From the NCBI GenBank assembly GCA_947589315.1, contig CANPZE010000001.1:56725-120724 (forward strand): a DNA stretch of 64,000 nucleotides, in the 5' to 3' direction. Each line of letters begins with the position of its first letter. The first letter of the stretch is position 1. Under the pieces are notes generated by a model. It ran no database searches. It was not told the DNA's origin and worked only from the letters and a program-made list of their open reading frames with translations. Origin of the DNA: an uncultured Lachnospiraceae bacterium (GTDB lineage Bacteria; Bacillota; Clostridia; Lachnospirales; Lachnospiraceae). Positions 8,341 through 16,353 of this stretch are shown in pieces. The translations under genes and the position numbers were made by a program.

Positions 8341-9630
8341 TTATCTTCTATATTTCGGATATTCCCTGATTGCCTGGCAGGTTTGCTGGATCTCCTGCGG
8401 AGTATGGGCCACAGACACAAACATAGCCTCATACTGGGAGGGCGCCATATAAATCCCTGCCTCCAGCATATACCGGAAAAAGGCAGCATACTCTTGCGTA
8501 TCCGAAGAGACTGCACTGTCATAATCCAGTACCGGCCGGTCTGTGTGAAAAGCACACAACAGGGAACCGGCCTGATTGACCTGCAGTCTTTCTCCCCGCT
8601 CTTCCCCTCTCTGGCGGAATGCCTGGGCTAACTGCTGTCCTTTCTCCTCCAGCTCCTGATAATAACCAGGATGGTCCCGCAGAATTTCAAGAGTAGCGAT
8701 ACCTGCTGCGGTAGCCGCCGGATTGCCCGACAAAGTCCCAGCCTGGTATACATGTCCCATGGGGGAGACCTGGTTCATGATCTCTTCTTTTCCTCCATAT
8801 GCCGCCAGGGGCATCCCGCCTCCTATGATCTTTCCCAGCGTAGTCAGATCCGGGCTAATGCCATACTGCTCCTGAGCCCCTCCATAGCCCAGCCGGAAGC
8901 CAGTAATAACCTCATCAAAGATCAGCAAAGCACCGTATTCCCTGGTGATATCCCGGAGAAATCCCAGAAATCCAGGCTGAGGCAAGACTACTCCCATATT
9001 GGCTGCTACCGGCTCTACAATGATCGCCGCCACAGTATGTCCATATTTCTCCATCAGCTCCTGTACGGACGCCCTGTCATTATACAATGCCACCAATGTA
9101 TTTTCTGTATAGGACCGGGGGACTCCTGCACTGTCAGGGACTGCAGTTGTCAGAGCGGCAGAACCAGCCTTCACCAACAGCCCATCGGAATGGCCATGAT
9201 AATTCCCTTTGAATTTGATGATCCGATCCCGTTTCGTATACCCCCGCGCCACACGGATAGCGCTCATAACTGCCTCTGTTCCGGAATTGACCAGCCGCAG
9301 TTTTTCTATGGAAGGCATAGCCTCCTTTATCAGCTCTGCCAATATCATTTCCCGCCGGGTAGGCGCGCCAAAGCTGAGCCCATCGGCACAAGCCTTCTGC
9401 ACCGCCTCTACTACCCTGGGATGGGCGTGTCCCAAGATAGCCGGTCCCCAGGAACATACATAATCCAGATACGTATTGCCATCCACATCCGTAATATGGC
9501 TTCCCTGGGCCCTCTGTATGAATAACGGGTCCCCTCCCACAGCCTGAAAGGCTCTTACCGGGCTGTTGACGCCGCCTGGGATCACCTGCCTGGAACGGCA
9601 AAACAATTCCCTGGACTTATCGGTTTTCAT
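8341..9630 (-). CDS. hemL: Glutamate-1-semialdehyde 2,1-aminomutase
   Basis: A 429-residue class III PLP aminotransferase family enzyme that converts glutamate-1-semialdehyde to 5-aminolevulinate. Marks are VIPGGVNSPVRAF near the N-terminus, VCSWGPAILGHAHP, VNSGTEAVMSAIRVARGYT, FDEVITGFR and the PLP lysine in TLGKIIGGGMP. Length matches the family. The ATG at 9630 has GGGAGG eight bases upstream; eight further upstream codons are open but lie in the hemC fusion. The start overlaps the 3' end of the fusion gene by 14 bases, so expression is probably coupled. Confidence 0.96.
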   Translation of the reverse strand: MKTDKSRELFCRSRQVIPGGVNSPVRAFQAVGGDPLFIQRAQGSHITDVDGNTYLDYVCSWGPAILGHAHPRVVEAVQKACADGLSFGAPTRREMILAELIKEAMPSIEKLRLVNSGTEAVMSAIRVARGYTKRDRIIKFKGNYHGHSDGLLVKAGSAALTTAVPDSAGVPRSYTENTLVALYNDRASVQELMEKYGHTVAAIIVEPVAANMGVVLPQPGFLGFLRDITREYGALLIFDEVITGFRLGYGGAQEQYGISPDLTTLGKIIGGGMPLAAYGGKEEIMNQVSPMGHVYQAGTLSGNPAATAAGIATLEILRDHPGYYQELEEKGQQLAQAFRQRGEERGERLQVNQAGSLLCAFHTDRPVLDYDSAVSSDTQEYAAFFRYMLEAGIYMAPSQYEAMFVSVAHTPQEIQQTCQAIREYPKYRR

Positions 9631-12055
9631 CCCTGCCACCTCCCTTTTTCTCATCCTGTCCTGTCACATCCTGCACCAACATCTGACAGATTCCCTGTCC
9701 AGTATGTTCTCTGGCTTCCAGATCTATTATAAGCCCTGACTCTGTGCATACCGCAGTGGTATGAGGGCCAATGGAGACCAGCCTGGCTTCTGCCGCTTTC
9801 ATGTCCTTTACCATTTCAGCAAAGGCCTGGCCGGCAGATCCGCTAGTCAGGATCACATAGTCCATTGCCTGGTACAGCCGTTGGATCTCTCCGCTGCGCC
9901 TTTTATCCTGTATGGTCTCATAAAGACAAGCGGTCTCTCTCCGGATCCCCGCCTCTTCCAGCGCCTGTTCCAAATATTCTGATCCTCTCCTGCCCCGTAC
10001 CAGAAGTATCTGCTCTGCCCCTTCCAGAGAGGGAATCCATTCTTTCGCCAGCGCCTGGGAACAATATTCTGTAGGAAGAAAATCACAGTAATATCCATAC
10101 CCCGCCAAAACATCTGCCGTACTCTTTCCCACCACGGCAAATCGAACCTGCGCCAGACATCTTCTATCGATCTTCAGTCTGTCAAGGCTCTGAAAAAAAG
10201 CCTCCACTCCTGCTGCGCTGACAAAGACTAGCCATTGGTATTTCTGAGAGAGCAGCAGTTTCAGCTTCTCATCCTCTGTCTCGTTGACATATGTTCTTGT
10301 CTCTATGAGACTGACTTCTATCGCCTCTCCTCCCAGGCCCTGTAATTGCCGTACCAGCTCCCGGTTTCCCTTCCGCGTTCCTGTTAAGAGAATACGTTTT
10401 CCCTGCAAGGGAAGCTTTTGTCCCTCTCCTCCCTGCAAATAAGAGGACTGCAGTCTTTCCCGGACACTGACCGTCTCGCCTACCACAATGATGGCAGGAG
10501 TCTCCGGATTGTCTTTCCGGACACGTTCTTGCATTCCTGCCAGGGTATCTATCAAGACCTTTTCCCGGCCCGTACCCCCTTGACTGATAACGGCCGCCGG
10601 GGTATCCCCCGGTCTCCCTCCGGCAAGAAGCTTTCCTGCAATCCGGCCAATATGCCCCAGTCCCATCAGAAAGACCAGGGTTCCTTCCTCTCTGGCCAAC
10701 ACATCATAATCCAACCGGCGCCCTTCTTTATCCGGACTTTCGTGCCCGGTAATAACATGAAAGGAAGAAGCCATAGCCCGATGTGTCACCGGTATCCCGG
10801 CCAAAGCCGGGATACTATAAGCCGAAGAAATCCCCGGCACTATCTCCCAGGCAATCCCTTCCTCCTCCATGGACAGCAGCTCCTCTGCCCCCCGTCCAAA
10901 GACAAAAGGATCTCCGCCCTTCAGGCGGACTACATAATAGCCCTCCCGGGCCTTGTCCACCAGCAGTCGGTTGATCTCCTCCTGACCCATTGCATGAGAA
11001 CCGGCGCGCTTTCCCACGTAGCAAAGCTGCGCTTCCAATGGTGCTTCATTAAGCAGGGATGGGGCAAGAAGATCATCGTATACTACCACCTCAGCTTTTT
11101 TTAGACATTCCAGTCCCCTCAGACTGATCATTTCCCGTCCGCCGGCCCCGGCGCCCACCAGGGAAACACGGCCTGCCTTCAGCCTGCAGGCCAGTCTCCG
11201 TATCAGGGAAAGCAATTCTTCCGGGTTCTCTTCTCCTGTACTCATAGAAAGGTATCTGGGCGCCTTATTTTCCCCTGCATACATTCCCGCGACAGTATAT
11301 CCCGTAGATTGCTTCCGGCATAAAATGCCGCAGGGGGCATTGCAGCTTCCTCCCAGAGCCAGCAGAAATTCCCGCTCTGCCTGTAGGATCAATTCCACCT
11401 CTGGCCGATTCAGAGTCTCCATGACAGGCCCAAGGTCGCCCTTCCTGATCTCCAGCGCCAGGATTCCCTGCCCTGCCGCCGGAAGAAACTCTCTGGGATC
11501 CAGATACTCATAAGACAGGTCATCCTCCCCCAGGCCCAAACGATGCAGGCCCGCTGCTGCCAGAATGATTCCGTCATAGAGGCCATTCCGAAGCTTTTGC
11601 AGGCGGGTAGGCACATTCCCCCGAAGAAGCCGAACCTCCACTCCCGGATTGATTTTCTTGATCTGCACCTCCCGCCGAAGACTTCCTGTTCCGATTACAC
11701 TTCCCTCAGGAAGTTCTGCAGCAGGAATCCCCGAACATGTCACCAGCACATCCCCAGGATCTTCTCTCTCCAATACGGCTCCCAGCGCCAGCCCTTCTGC
11801 CAGCTCCATGGGCACATCCTTTGCACTGTGTACTGCAATATCAATAGTCCCCTTCTGCAGCTGTTCTTCAATCTCCTGGATAAAGGCGCCTTTTCCCCCA
11901 AAGGAAGTCAACGGCTGATCAATCTCCCGATCCCCTTTTGTCTCAATGGGTACAATTACCACCGTCTCTTCTGGAAAGGCTGCCATAATCTGCTGTCTGA
12001 CCAGTTCAGCCTGAACCATCGCCAGCTTACTTCCTCTCGTTCCAATTCGTATCAT
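9617..12055 (-). CDS. Fused HemC-CobA-HemD (PBG deaminase / uroporphyrinogen III methyltransferase / uroporphyrinogen III synthase)
   Basis: A single 812-residue frame with three enzymes in series. Residues 1 to about 295 are hydroxymethylbilane synthase: IRIGTRGSKLA, VHSAKDVP, GTGSLRR, LLRGNVPTRL, and the dipyrromethane-cofactor cysteine in GGSCNAP. About 297-545 is SUMT: VSLVGAGAGG, YDDLL, RLKGGDPFVFGRG, VPGISSA, GIPVTHR. About 560-812 is HemD: ILLTGTRKGNRELV, FVSAAGVEAF, AVVGKSTA, LVRGRRGSEYL, LTSGSAGQAF. Together they take porphobilinogen to precorrin-2, which the adjacent Met8-like protein can finish to siroheme. The ATG at 12055 follows the upstream stop by 4 bases; the open frame before it overlaps that gene. 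No frameshift is seen, so the fusion looks genuine. Confidence 0.93.
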   Translation of the reverse strand: MIRIGTRGSKLAMVQAELVRQQIMAAFPEETVVIVPIETKGDREIDQPLTSFGGKGAFIQEIEEQLQKGTIDIAVHSAKDVPMELAEGLALGAVLEREDPGDVLVTCSGIPAAELPEGSVIGTGSLRREVQIKKINPGVEVRLLRGNVPTRLQKLRNGLYDGIILAAAGLHRLGLGEDDLSYEYLDPREFLPAAGQGILALEIRKGDLGPVMETLNRPEVELILQAEREFLLALGGSCNAPCGILCRKQSTGYTVAGMYAGENKAPRYLSMSTGEENPEELLSLIRRLACRLKAGRVSLVGAGAGGREMISLRGLECLKKAEVVVYDDLLAPSLLNEAPLEAQLCYVGKRAGSHAMGQEEINRLLVDKAREGYYVVRLKGGDPFVFGRGAEELLSMEEEGIAWEIVPGISSAYSIPALAGIPVTHRAMASSFHVITGHESPDKEGRRLDYDVLAREEGTLVFLMGLGHIGRIAGKLLAGGRPGDTPAAVISQGGTGREKVLIDTLAGMQERVRKDNPETPAIIVVGETVSVRERLQSSYLQGGEGQKLPLQGKRILLTGTRKGNRELVRQLQGLGGEAIEVSLIETRTYVNETEDEKLKLLLSQKYQWLVFVSAAGVEAFFQSLDRLKIDRRCLAQVRFAVVGKSTADVLAGYGYYCDFLPTEYCSQALAKEWIPSLEGAEQILLVRGRRGSEYLEQALEEAGIRRETACLYETIQDKRRSGEIQRLYQAMDYVILTSGSAGQAFAEMVKDMKAAEARLVSIGPHTTAVCTESGLIIDLEAREHTGQGICQMLVQDVTGQDEKKGGGRDENR

Positions 12056-12059
12056 TTCC

Positions 12060-12725
12060 TCATTCCTTCCCCACTGTGAATGTCTCAGAAGATCCCTGTA
12101 ACAATTCCCCAACTACAGCCTGCGCCTCCCATACAGATAAAGCCTTCCCCTGCTCCTCACTCTGCCGGATGACCTCCTCATAACACTTTCTGCGCAGAAG
12201 CTCGTCCTCAGCCTCCTCTTGGACGGTATCCCGCAATTCTCCCAGAACCTGATTCAATTCCCCATAATATCCGGGCAGCTGTTTCTCCAGGCTCTGCCTG
12301 AGTTTAGAAGCCAGCAAAGGACTTTTCCCTCCGCTGCTGATCCCCACTACCAATTCTTCCTGCTTCACCAGTGCGGGAAAATAAAAACTACATAGCTCTC
12401 TGTCATCCACTACATTGACTAAAATATCTTTTTCCTGGCACAGCCCGGCAATTCTTCGGTTCAAAGCCCGATCCTCTGTGGCAGCAATGACAAACAACAT
12501 CCCTTCCAGATCTTCCTCTCGAAAAGACCGTTGCTCCAGACACAGCAGCTCCCCCTTTGTCCGGGACTGGAGTTCCAGCAGGCCGGCACAGTATTTCTGC
12601 GCTACCATATGTATTTTAATACGAAAAGGAAGCAATGCGCGCACCTTCCGGTACGCAACATCGCCTCCTCCAATTAACAGGCATTCTTTTCCTTCTAAAT
12701 TTACAAAAAAGGGAAAATACGACAT
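12060..12725 (-). CDS. Precorrin-2 dehydrogenase (Met8/CysG N-domain/SirC-like)
   Basis: A 221-residue protein starting YFPFFVNLEGKECLLIGGG, with the Rossmann motif IGGGDVAYRKVRALL near residue 18, FVIAATEDRALN, VNVVDDRELCSFYFPALV and VGISSGGKSPLLASKLR. These are the standard Met8/CysG-N landmarks. It oxidises precorrin-2 to sirohydrochlorin with NAD and may also insert iron, as in Met8 and CysG; the chelatase role is not readable here. No separate SirB/CbiK chelatase is in the window. It lies 4 bases before the hemC fusion and 20 bases after the regulator, placing siroheme synthesis under the cysK promoter. Confidence 0.9.
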   Translation of the reverse strand: MSYFPFFVNLEGKECLLIGGGDVAYRKVRALLPFRIKIHMVAQKYCAGLLELQSRTKGELLCLEQRSFREEDLEGMLFVIAATEDRALNRRIAGLCQEKDILVNVVDDRELCSFYFPALVKQEELVVGISSGGKSPLLASKLRQSLEKQLPGYYGELNQVLGELRDTVQEEAEDELLRRKCYEEVIRQSEEQGKALSVWEAQAVVGELLQGSSETFTVGKE

Positions 12726-12745
12726 AACGTCCTCTTTCTGTCTAT

Positions 12746-13189
12746 TTATATATAGTACATATTGCTGTCTACATTATATTCTAAATAGCTCTTTTGAAAA
12801 TCTGCCAATGTCAGGTTGTTTAAAATCTCATCCAATTCGCCGTTGACCTTGTCAATCAGCAGTTCCTGGATCGAATTAGCAATCCCGTCTCTTCCGCTGC
12901 CCTGGGGGGCTTTCTCATCTTCCATGTGATAGCTCCCCTCCAGCGCAGAGAGAATTGCTGCAGCCGTTATCTTAGATGGTTCTTTTGCCAACAGATATCC
13001 TCCCTGGGCCCCTCGGATGCTTTTCACAATACCCGCCCGGCGCAGGCTGGCAAAAACCTGCTCCAGATACTGGGGAGAAATATCATTTCTTTCTGCAATC
13101 TCACACAATGCAATATGGCCGTCCTGAGAATGGACAGATAGATCAATCAATGCAATAAGGCCATATCTGCTTTTTTTAGATAACTTCAT
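12746..13189 (-). CDS. cymR: CymR-type Rrf2 family cysteine-regulon regulator
   Basis: A 147-residue winged-helix regulator. It opens MKLSKKSRYGLIALIDL and has the Rrf2 core ISPQYLEQVFASLRRAGIVKSIRGAQGGYLL. It ends MYYI, close to the MFYI ending of Bacillus CymR as I recall it. There is only one cysteine, so the three-Cys cluster site of IscR/NsrR is missing. This fits CymR, which in Bacillus senses cysteine status by binding CysK. cysK is the gene immediately upstream, 39 bases away. A TTG two codons earlier is in frame, but the ATG at 13189 is better spaced from GAAAGAGAG. Likely targets are the cysK and aprA promoters. Confidence 0.85.
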   Translation of the reverse strand: MKLSKKSRYGLIALIDLSVHSQDGHIALCEIAERNDISPQYLEQVFASLRRAGIVKSIRGAQGGYLLAKEPSKITAAAILSALEGSYHMEDEKAPQGSGRDGIANSIQELLIDKVNGELDEILNNLTLADFQKSYLEYNVDSNMYYI

Positions 13190-13228
13190 AATCAACGGCT
13201 CTCTTTCCCTTTTTAAGCTATAATCGTA

Positions 13229-14161
13229 TCACTCCATAAACAATGGCGTAGAATAGTATCTGTCTCCTGTATCCGGCAAGAGTACCACAATTGTCTTCCC
13301 CTTATTCTCCGGCCGTTTTGCGAGCTGGATCGCCCCATACAGGGCGGCGCCTGAGGAAATCCCCACCAGAACTCCTTCCTGTTTTGCCAGGAGCTTGCCG
13401 GTAGCAAACGCATCTTCATTTTCAATGGGTATGATCTCATCATAAATCTTTGTGTTCAGTACATCCGGGACAAAACCGGCTCCGATCCCCTGGATCTTAT
13501 GAGGCCCGCCTTTCCCCTGGGAAAGCACCGGCGAACTTGCTGGCTCGATAGCTACCACCTTCACATCCGGATTCTTTTCCTTCAGATATTCTCCTACCCC
13601 TGTCAGGGTACCGCCGGTACCCACCCCGGCAACAAAAAGATCCACCTTTCCATCTGTGTCCTCCCAGATCTCCGGCCCTGTAGTCTTTCTGTGGATTGCC
13701 GGATTCGCCGGATTTACAAACTGCCCCGGAATGAAACTATCCGGCGTCTCTTTGGCAAGCTCATCTGCCTTGGCGATAGCCCCCTTCATCCCCAGGGCGC
13801 CTTCCGTCAGCACCAGTTCAGCCCCATACGCCTTCAAAATATTTCTCCGTTCCACACTCATAGTCTCTGGCATAGTCAGTATCAGACGATAGCCCTTGGC
13901 GGCGGCAATGGAAGCCAGGCCGATTCCCGTATTACCGGAGGTCGGCTCAATAATCACAGAGTTCTTCTTCAACAGTCCTTTTTCCTCCGCATCCTCGATC
14001 ATCGCTTTGGCAATTCTGTCCTTAACGCTCCCTGCCGGATTAAAATACTCCAGTTTCACCAGGATCGTTGCCTCCAGCTCCAGTTCTTTTTCCAGATTGG
14101 TTACCTCCACCAGAGGCGTATTCCCGATCAGGCCTAAAGTCCCCTTATAAATATTTGCCAT
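13229..14161 (-). CDS. cysK: Cysteine synthase (O-acetylserine sulfhydrylase)
   Basis: A 310-residue PLP enzyme that joins sulfide and O-acetylserine. It shows IGNTPLVEV, the PLP lysine in [13 protein letters not shown], the phosphate-side [12 protein letters not shown], the family [26 protein letters not shown] and [11 protein letters not shown] near the C-terminus. Length is the usual 305-310. The ATG at 14161 follows GAGGGGATTAAA; the open frame runs 26 codons upstream, through the promoter, and was rejected. It heads the siroheme/sulfur unit. In Bacillus CysK also acts as the OAS sensor that binds CymR, and the adjacency here suggests the same. Confidence 0.95.
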   Translation of the reverse strand: MANIYKGTLGLIGNTPLVEVTNLEKELELEATILVKLEYFNPAGSVKDRIAKAMIEDAEEKGLLKKNSVIIEPTSGNTGIGLASIAAAKGYRLILTMPETMSVERRNILKAYGAELVLTEGALGMKGAIAKADELAKETPDSFIPGQFVNPANPAIHRKTTGPEIWEDTDGKVDLFVAGVGTGGTLTGVGEYLKEKNPDVKVVAIEPASSPVLSQGKGGPHKIQGIGAGFVPDVLNTKIYDEIIPIENEDAFATGKLLAKQEGVLVGISSGAALYGAIQLAKRPENKGKTIVVLLPDTGDRYYSTPLFME

Positions 14162-14180
14162 TTTAATCCCCTCTTTTCCG

Positions 14181-14195
14181 ATATATTTTGTAGGT
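14181..14195 (-). promoter_or_regulatory. Candidate regulator site in cysK leader
   Basis: On the minus strand ACCTACAAAATATAT lies between the cysK -10 and the ribosome binding site. It matches the site in the aprA leader (5983-5997) at 13 of 15 positions. Position just after the -10 would suit a repressor. Assignment to the CymR-like protein is inference. Confidence 0.3.
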
Positions 14196-14210
14196 TTATT
14201 TGCTGGTGAT

Positions 14211-14239
14211 ATTATATGCCAGCAATTCATATTTGTCAA
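14211..14239 (-). promoter_or_regulatory. Sigma-A promoter of cysK-cymR-siroheme unit
   Basis: TTGACA (14234-14239) and TATAAT (14211-14216) on the minus strand, spacer exactly 17. It contains the word AAATATGAATT across the -35 and spacer, which is also found upstream of the aprA -35. Confidence 0.88.
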
Positions 14240-14257
14240 CCCGGATAAATAAGATTT

Positions 14258-15295
14258 TTATTGCCGGCTGTCTCCGCGGGCGACTACCAGATGATAACCT
14301 ACGCTTTCTACCCTTCGGCTAAGGCAGCCTCTGCATTCTGCTGCCTCTTCTCCGGTACATATTTTATTGTCATAGAGATCATACAGCTTTCTGTTCTTTA
14401 CCGGGGAGAGATTGGGCATGACTACATTAGCCCCAGCCTCCAGGCCCTTTTCCCTCCCCCGGGGATCCAGCGTCCCTAAAGCAGTCGTAGCGGGAAGCAA
14501 GACCCGGGGAAGCATGATCCGGATCACTGACAAAAGGTACAATGTCAATTCCACGCTTCCCGGCTTCTCACTGGCATATATTGTGTCATGGTGGGGAATG
14601 AAGGGCCCGATTCCGACCATATGTGGCTGCAGCTCCTGCAGAAATACCAGATCCTCTGCCAGACAAGCCATCGTCTGCCCCGGGGAACCTACCATGAAGC
14701 CGGCCCCCACCTGATATCCCAGCTCCTTCAGCTGATACAGGCATTGCTTTCTGGCGTCCAGGCTCATTTCTTTGGGATGCAGGCTGTGATAATGCGCATC
14801 GTTGGCAGTCTCATGCCGCAGCAGATATCGGTCGGCTCCCGCCTCGCGCAGCAGCCGGTAGCTTTCATAGGATCTCTCTCCGATCGAAAGAGTCAGCGCA
14901 TGCTCCGGATACTCCTGTTTGATCCTGCGGACAATCTGCGCCATCCTTTCATCCGTAAAATAAGGATCCTCGCCTCCCTGAAGGACAAAGGTGCGGAACC
15001 CCAGCTCATGCCCCTGCTGACAGCATTCCAGGATCTCTTCCTCCGTCAGCCGGTAACGGACTGCATGGGGATTCCCTCTGCGGATCCCACAGTAATAACA
15101 ATCATTTTTGCAGTAATTAGTAAACTCGATCAGCCCCCGGGTATACACCTGGTCCCCATAATATTCCTTCCGCAGCCTTACCGCCTCCTGGGCCAGGCGC
15201 CCGGCAGTCTGGGGATCCTGCCAGAGCCCCAAAAGCTTCTCATACTGATTTTGGGTCAGTCTGTGATTTTTAATAAGCTCTTCTACCACATCCAT
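14258..15295 (-). CDS. hydE: [FeFe] hydrogenase H-cluster radical SAM maturase HydE
   Basis: A 345-residue radical SAM enzyme of the BioB-like group. The SAM cluster motif is CKNDCYYCGIRRGN (CxxxCxxC), preceded by GLIEFTNY. HydE-type segments include TFVLQGGEDPYF, HETANDAHYHSLHP, GAGFMVGSPGQT, GIGPFIPHHDT and NLSPVKNRKLYDLYDNK, ending in a CRGC. HydE helps build the dithiomethylamine bridge of the hydrogenase H-cluster; HydF, HydG and hydrogenase genes are not in the window. I chose the ATG at 15295 because AGGAG is nine bases upstream; an ATG three codons earlier sits directly on that site. It follows nadA by 15 bases. BioB and PylB are related alternatives but fit the motifs less well. Confidence 0.9.
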   Translation of the reverse strand: MDVVEELIKNHRLTQNQYEKLLGLWQDPQTAGRLAQEAVRLRKEYYGDQVYTRGLIEFTNYCKNDCYYCGIRRGNPHAVRYRLTEEEILECCQQGHELGFRTFVLQGGEDPYFTDERMAQIVRRIKQEYPEHALTLSIGERSYESYRLLREAGADRYLLRHETANDAHYHSLHPKEMSLDARKQCLYQLKELGYQVGAGFMVGSPGQTMACLAEDLVFLQELQPHMVGIGPFIPHHDTIYASEKPGSVELTLYLLSVIRIMLPRVLLPATTALGTLDPRGREKGLEAGANVVMPNLSPVKNRKLYDLYDNKICTGEEAAECRGCLSRRVESVGYHLVVARGDSRQ

Positions 15296-15310
15296 GTCTG
15301 CCATCTCCTC

Positions 15311-16225
15311 TTATTTTGCAGCCAGCTCCAACATTCTCTGGAGAGGACGTTCCGCACTCTTTCTCAGCTCCTCCTCCAGCTCCATTTCCGGTTCCATTTT
15401 TTCCAGGGCCCGCAGCACGCCTTCCAGCTGAATCCGTTTCATATTGGGACAGAACTGGCGATGTCCCACAGAATAAAATTTCTTCTCCGGATTCTTCCGC
15501 TGCAACTCAAAAAATACGCCCATTTCCGTACAGATAATAAACTCGCGGGCCTCCGAAGCAGTAGCATGATCAATGATCTGGGAGGTACTTCCGATAAAAT
15601 CGGCCTCCTCCAGCACATCCTCCGTACACTCCGGATGCGCCAGCACCAGAGCCTCCGGATAAAGCTCCCTGGCCTTCCGGACATTTTCTCTGTAAATACT
15701 TTTATGTACGTGGCAGAATCCATCATGGAAGATAAACTTCTTATCCGGAAGCTGTTTTGCCACATAACGTCCCAGGTTGTTATCGGGAATAAAGAAAATC
15801 TCCTGGTTCGGAAGACGGTCCACGATCTTTATGGCATTGGCAGAGGTTACGCACACATCGGAAGCCGCTTTGATCTCAGCGGCAGAATTCACATAACATA
15901 CTACTGCCGCTTCCGGATGCTCCTTCCGCACCTCCCGGATTCTCTCCACATCTACCATATGCGCCATAGGACAGTCCGCCAATGCATCGGCCATGATTAC
16001 TTTTTTCCCAGGATTCAGTATCTTAGCGCTCTCCCCCATAAAGGATACCCCACAGAAAATAATCACATCCGCCGAGACCTGGGTGGCTTTCTTGGCCAGG
16101 AAATAAGAATCCCCCACCAGGTCGGCAATCTCCTGTACCTCTCCATCCACATAATAATGGGCCAATATCACTGCATTGCGTTCCTTTTTCCACTGTGCGA
16201 TCTGCTCTTTTATCTTTTCCTTCAT
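15311..16225 (-). CDS. nadA: Quinolinate synthase A
   Basis: A 304-residue 4Fe-4S enzyme that condenses iminoaspartate with dihydroxyacetone phosphate to quinolinate for NAD synthesis. The three pseudo-repeats carry the cluster cysteines in FCGVSFMGESAKIL, DVCVTSANA and RQFCPNMKRI. AHYYVDGEVQEIAD and GSTSQIIDHA are also typical. nadB and nadC usually sit beside it in clostridia but are not in this window. The ATG at 16225 has GGAG nine bases upstream; a further ATG at 16240 is possible. It is promoted from a near-perfect site and followed directly by hydE. Confidence 0.95.
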   Translation of the reverse strand: MKEKIKEQIAQWKKERNAVILAHYYVDGEVQEIADLVGDSYFLAKKATQVSADVIIFCGVSFMGESAKILNPGKKVIMADALADCPMAHMVDVERIREVRKEHPEAAVVCYVNSAAEIKAASDVCVTSANAIKIVDRLPNQEIFFIPDNNLGRYVAKQLPDKKFIFHDGFCHVHKSIYRENVRKARELYPEALVLAHPECTEDVLEEADFIGSTSQIIDHATASEAREFIICTEMGVFFELQRKNPEKKFYSVGHRQFCPNMKRIQLEGVLRALEKMEPEMELEEELRKSAERPLQRMLELAAK

Positions 16226-16293
16226 TCTTTGCTTCTCCATTCTTTTTTATGCGTTATCCGCTCTTTTCCTATCTTTTTTGTATGAATAATTGT

Positions 16294-16322
16294 ATATTAA
16301 GAGATTCCTATTGTTTTGTCAA
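16294..16322 (-). promoter_or_regulatory. Sigma-A promoter of nadA-hydE
   Basis: TTGACA (16317-16322) and TAATAT (16294-16299) on the minus strand, 17-base spacer, about 70 bases upstream of nadA. No clear NiaR or NrtR operator is seen by eye. Confidence 0.85.
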
Positions 16323-16353
16323 TAAGCCGTTACTTCGCGCAGACTCCTGACAG

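Noticed and set aside
14258..15295. HydE gene as biotin synthase BioB
   Set aside because: The radical SAM motif and BioB-like barrel invite it, but LQGGEDPYF, HETANDAHYHSLHP and the C-terminal NLSPVKNRKLYDLYDNK fit HydE, and no biotin genes are near.
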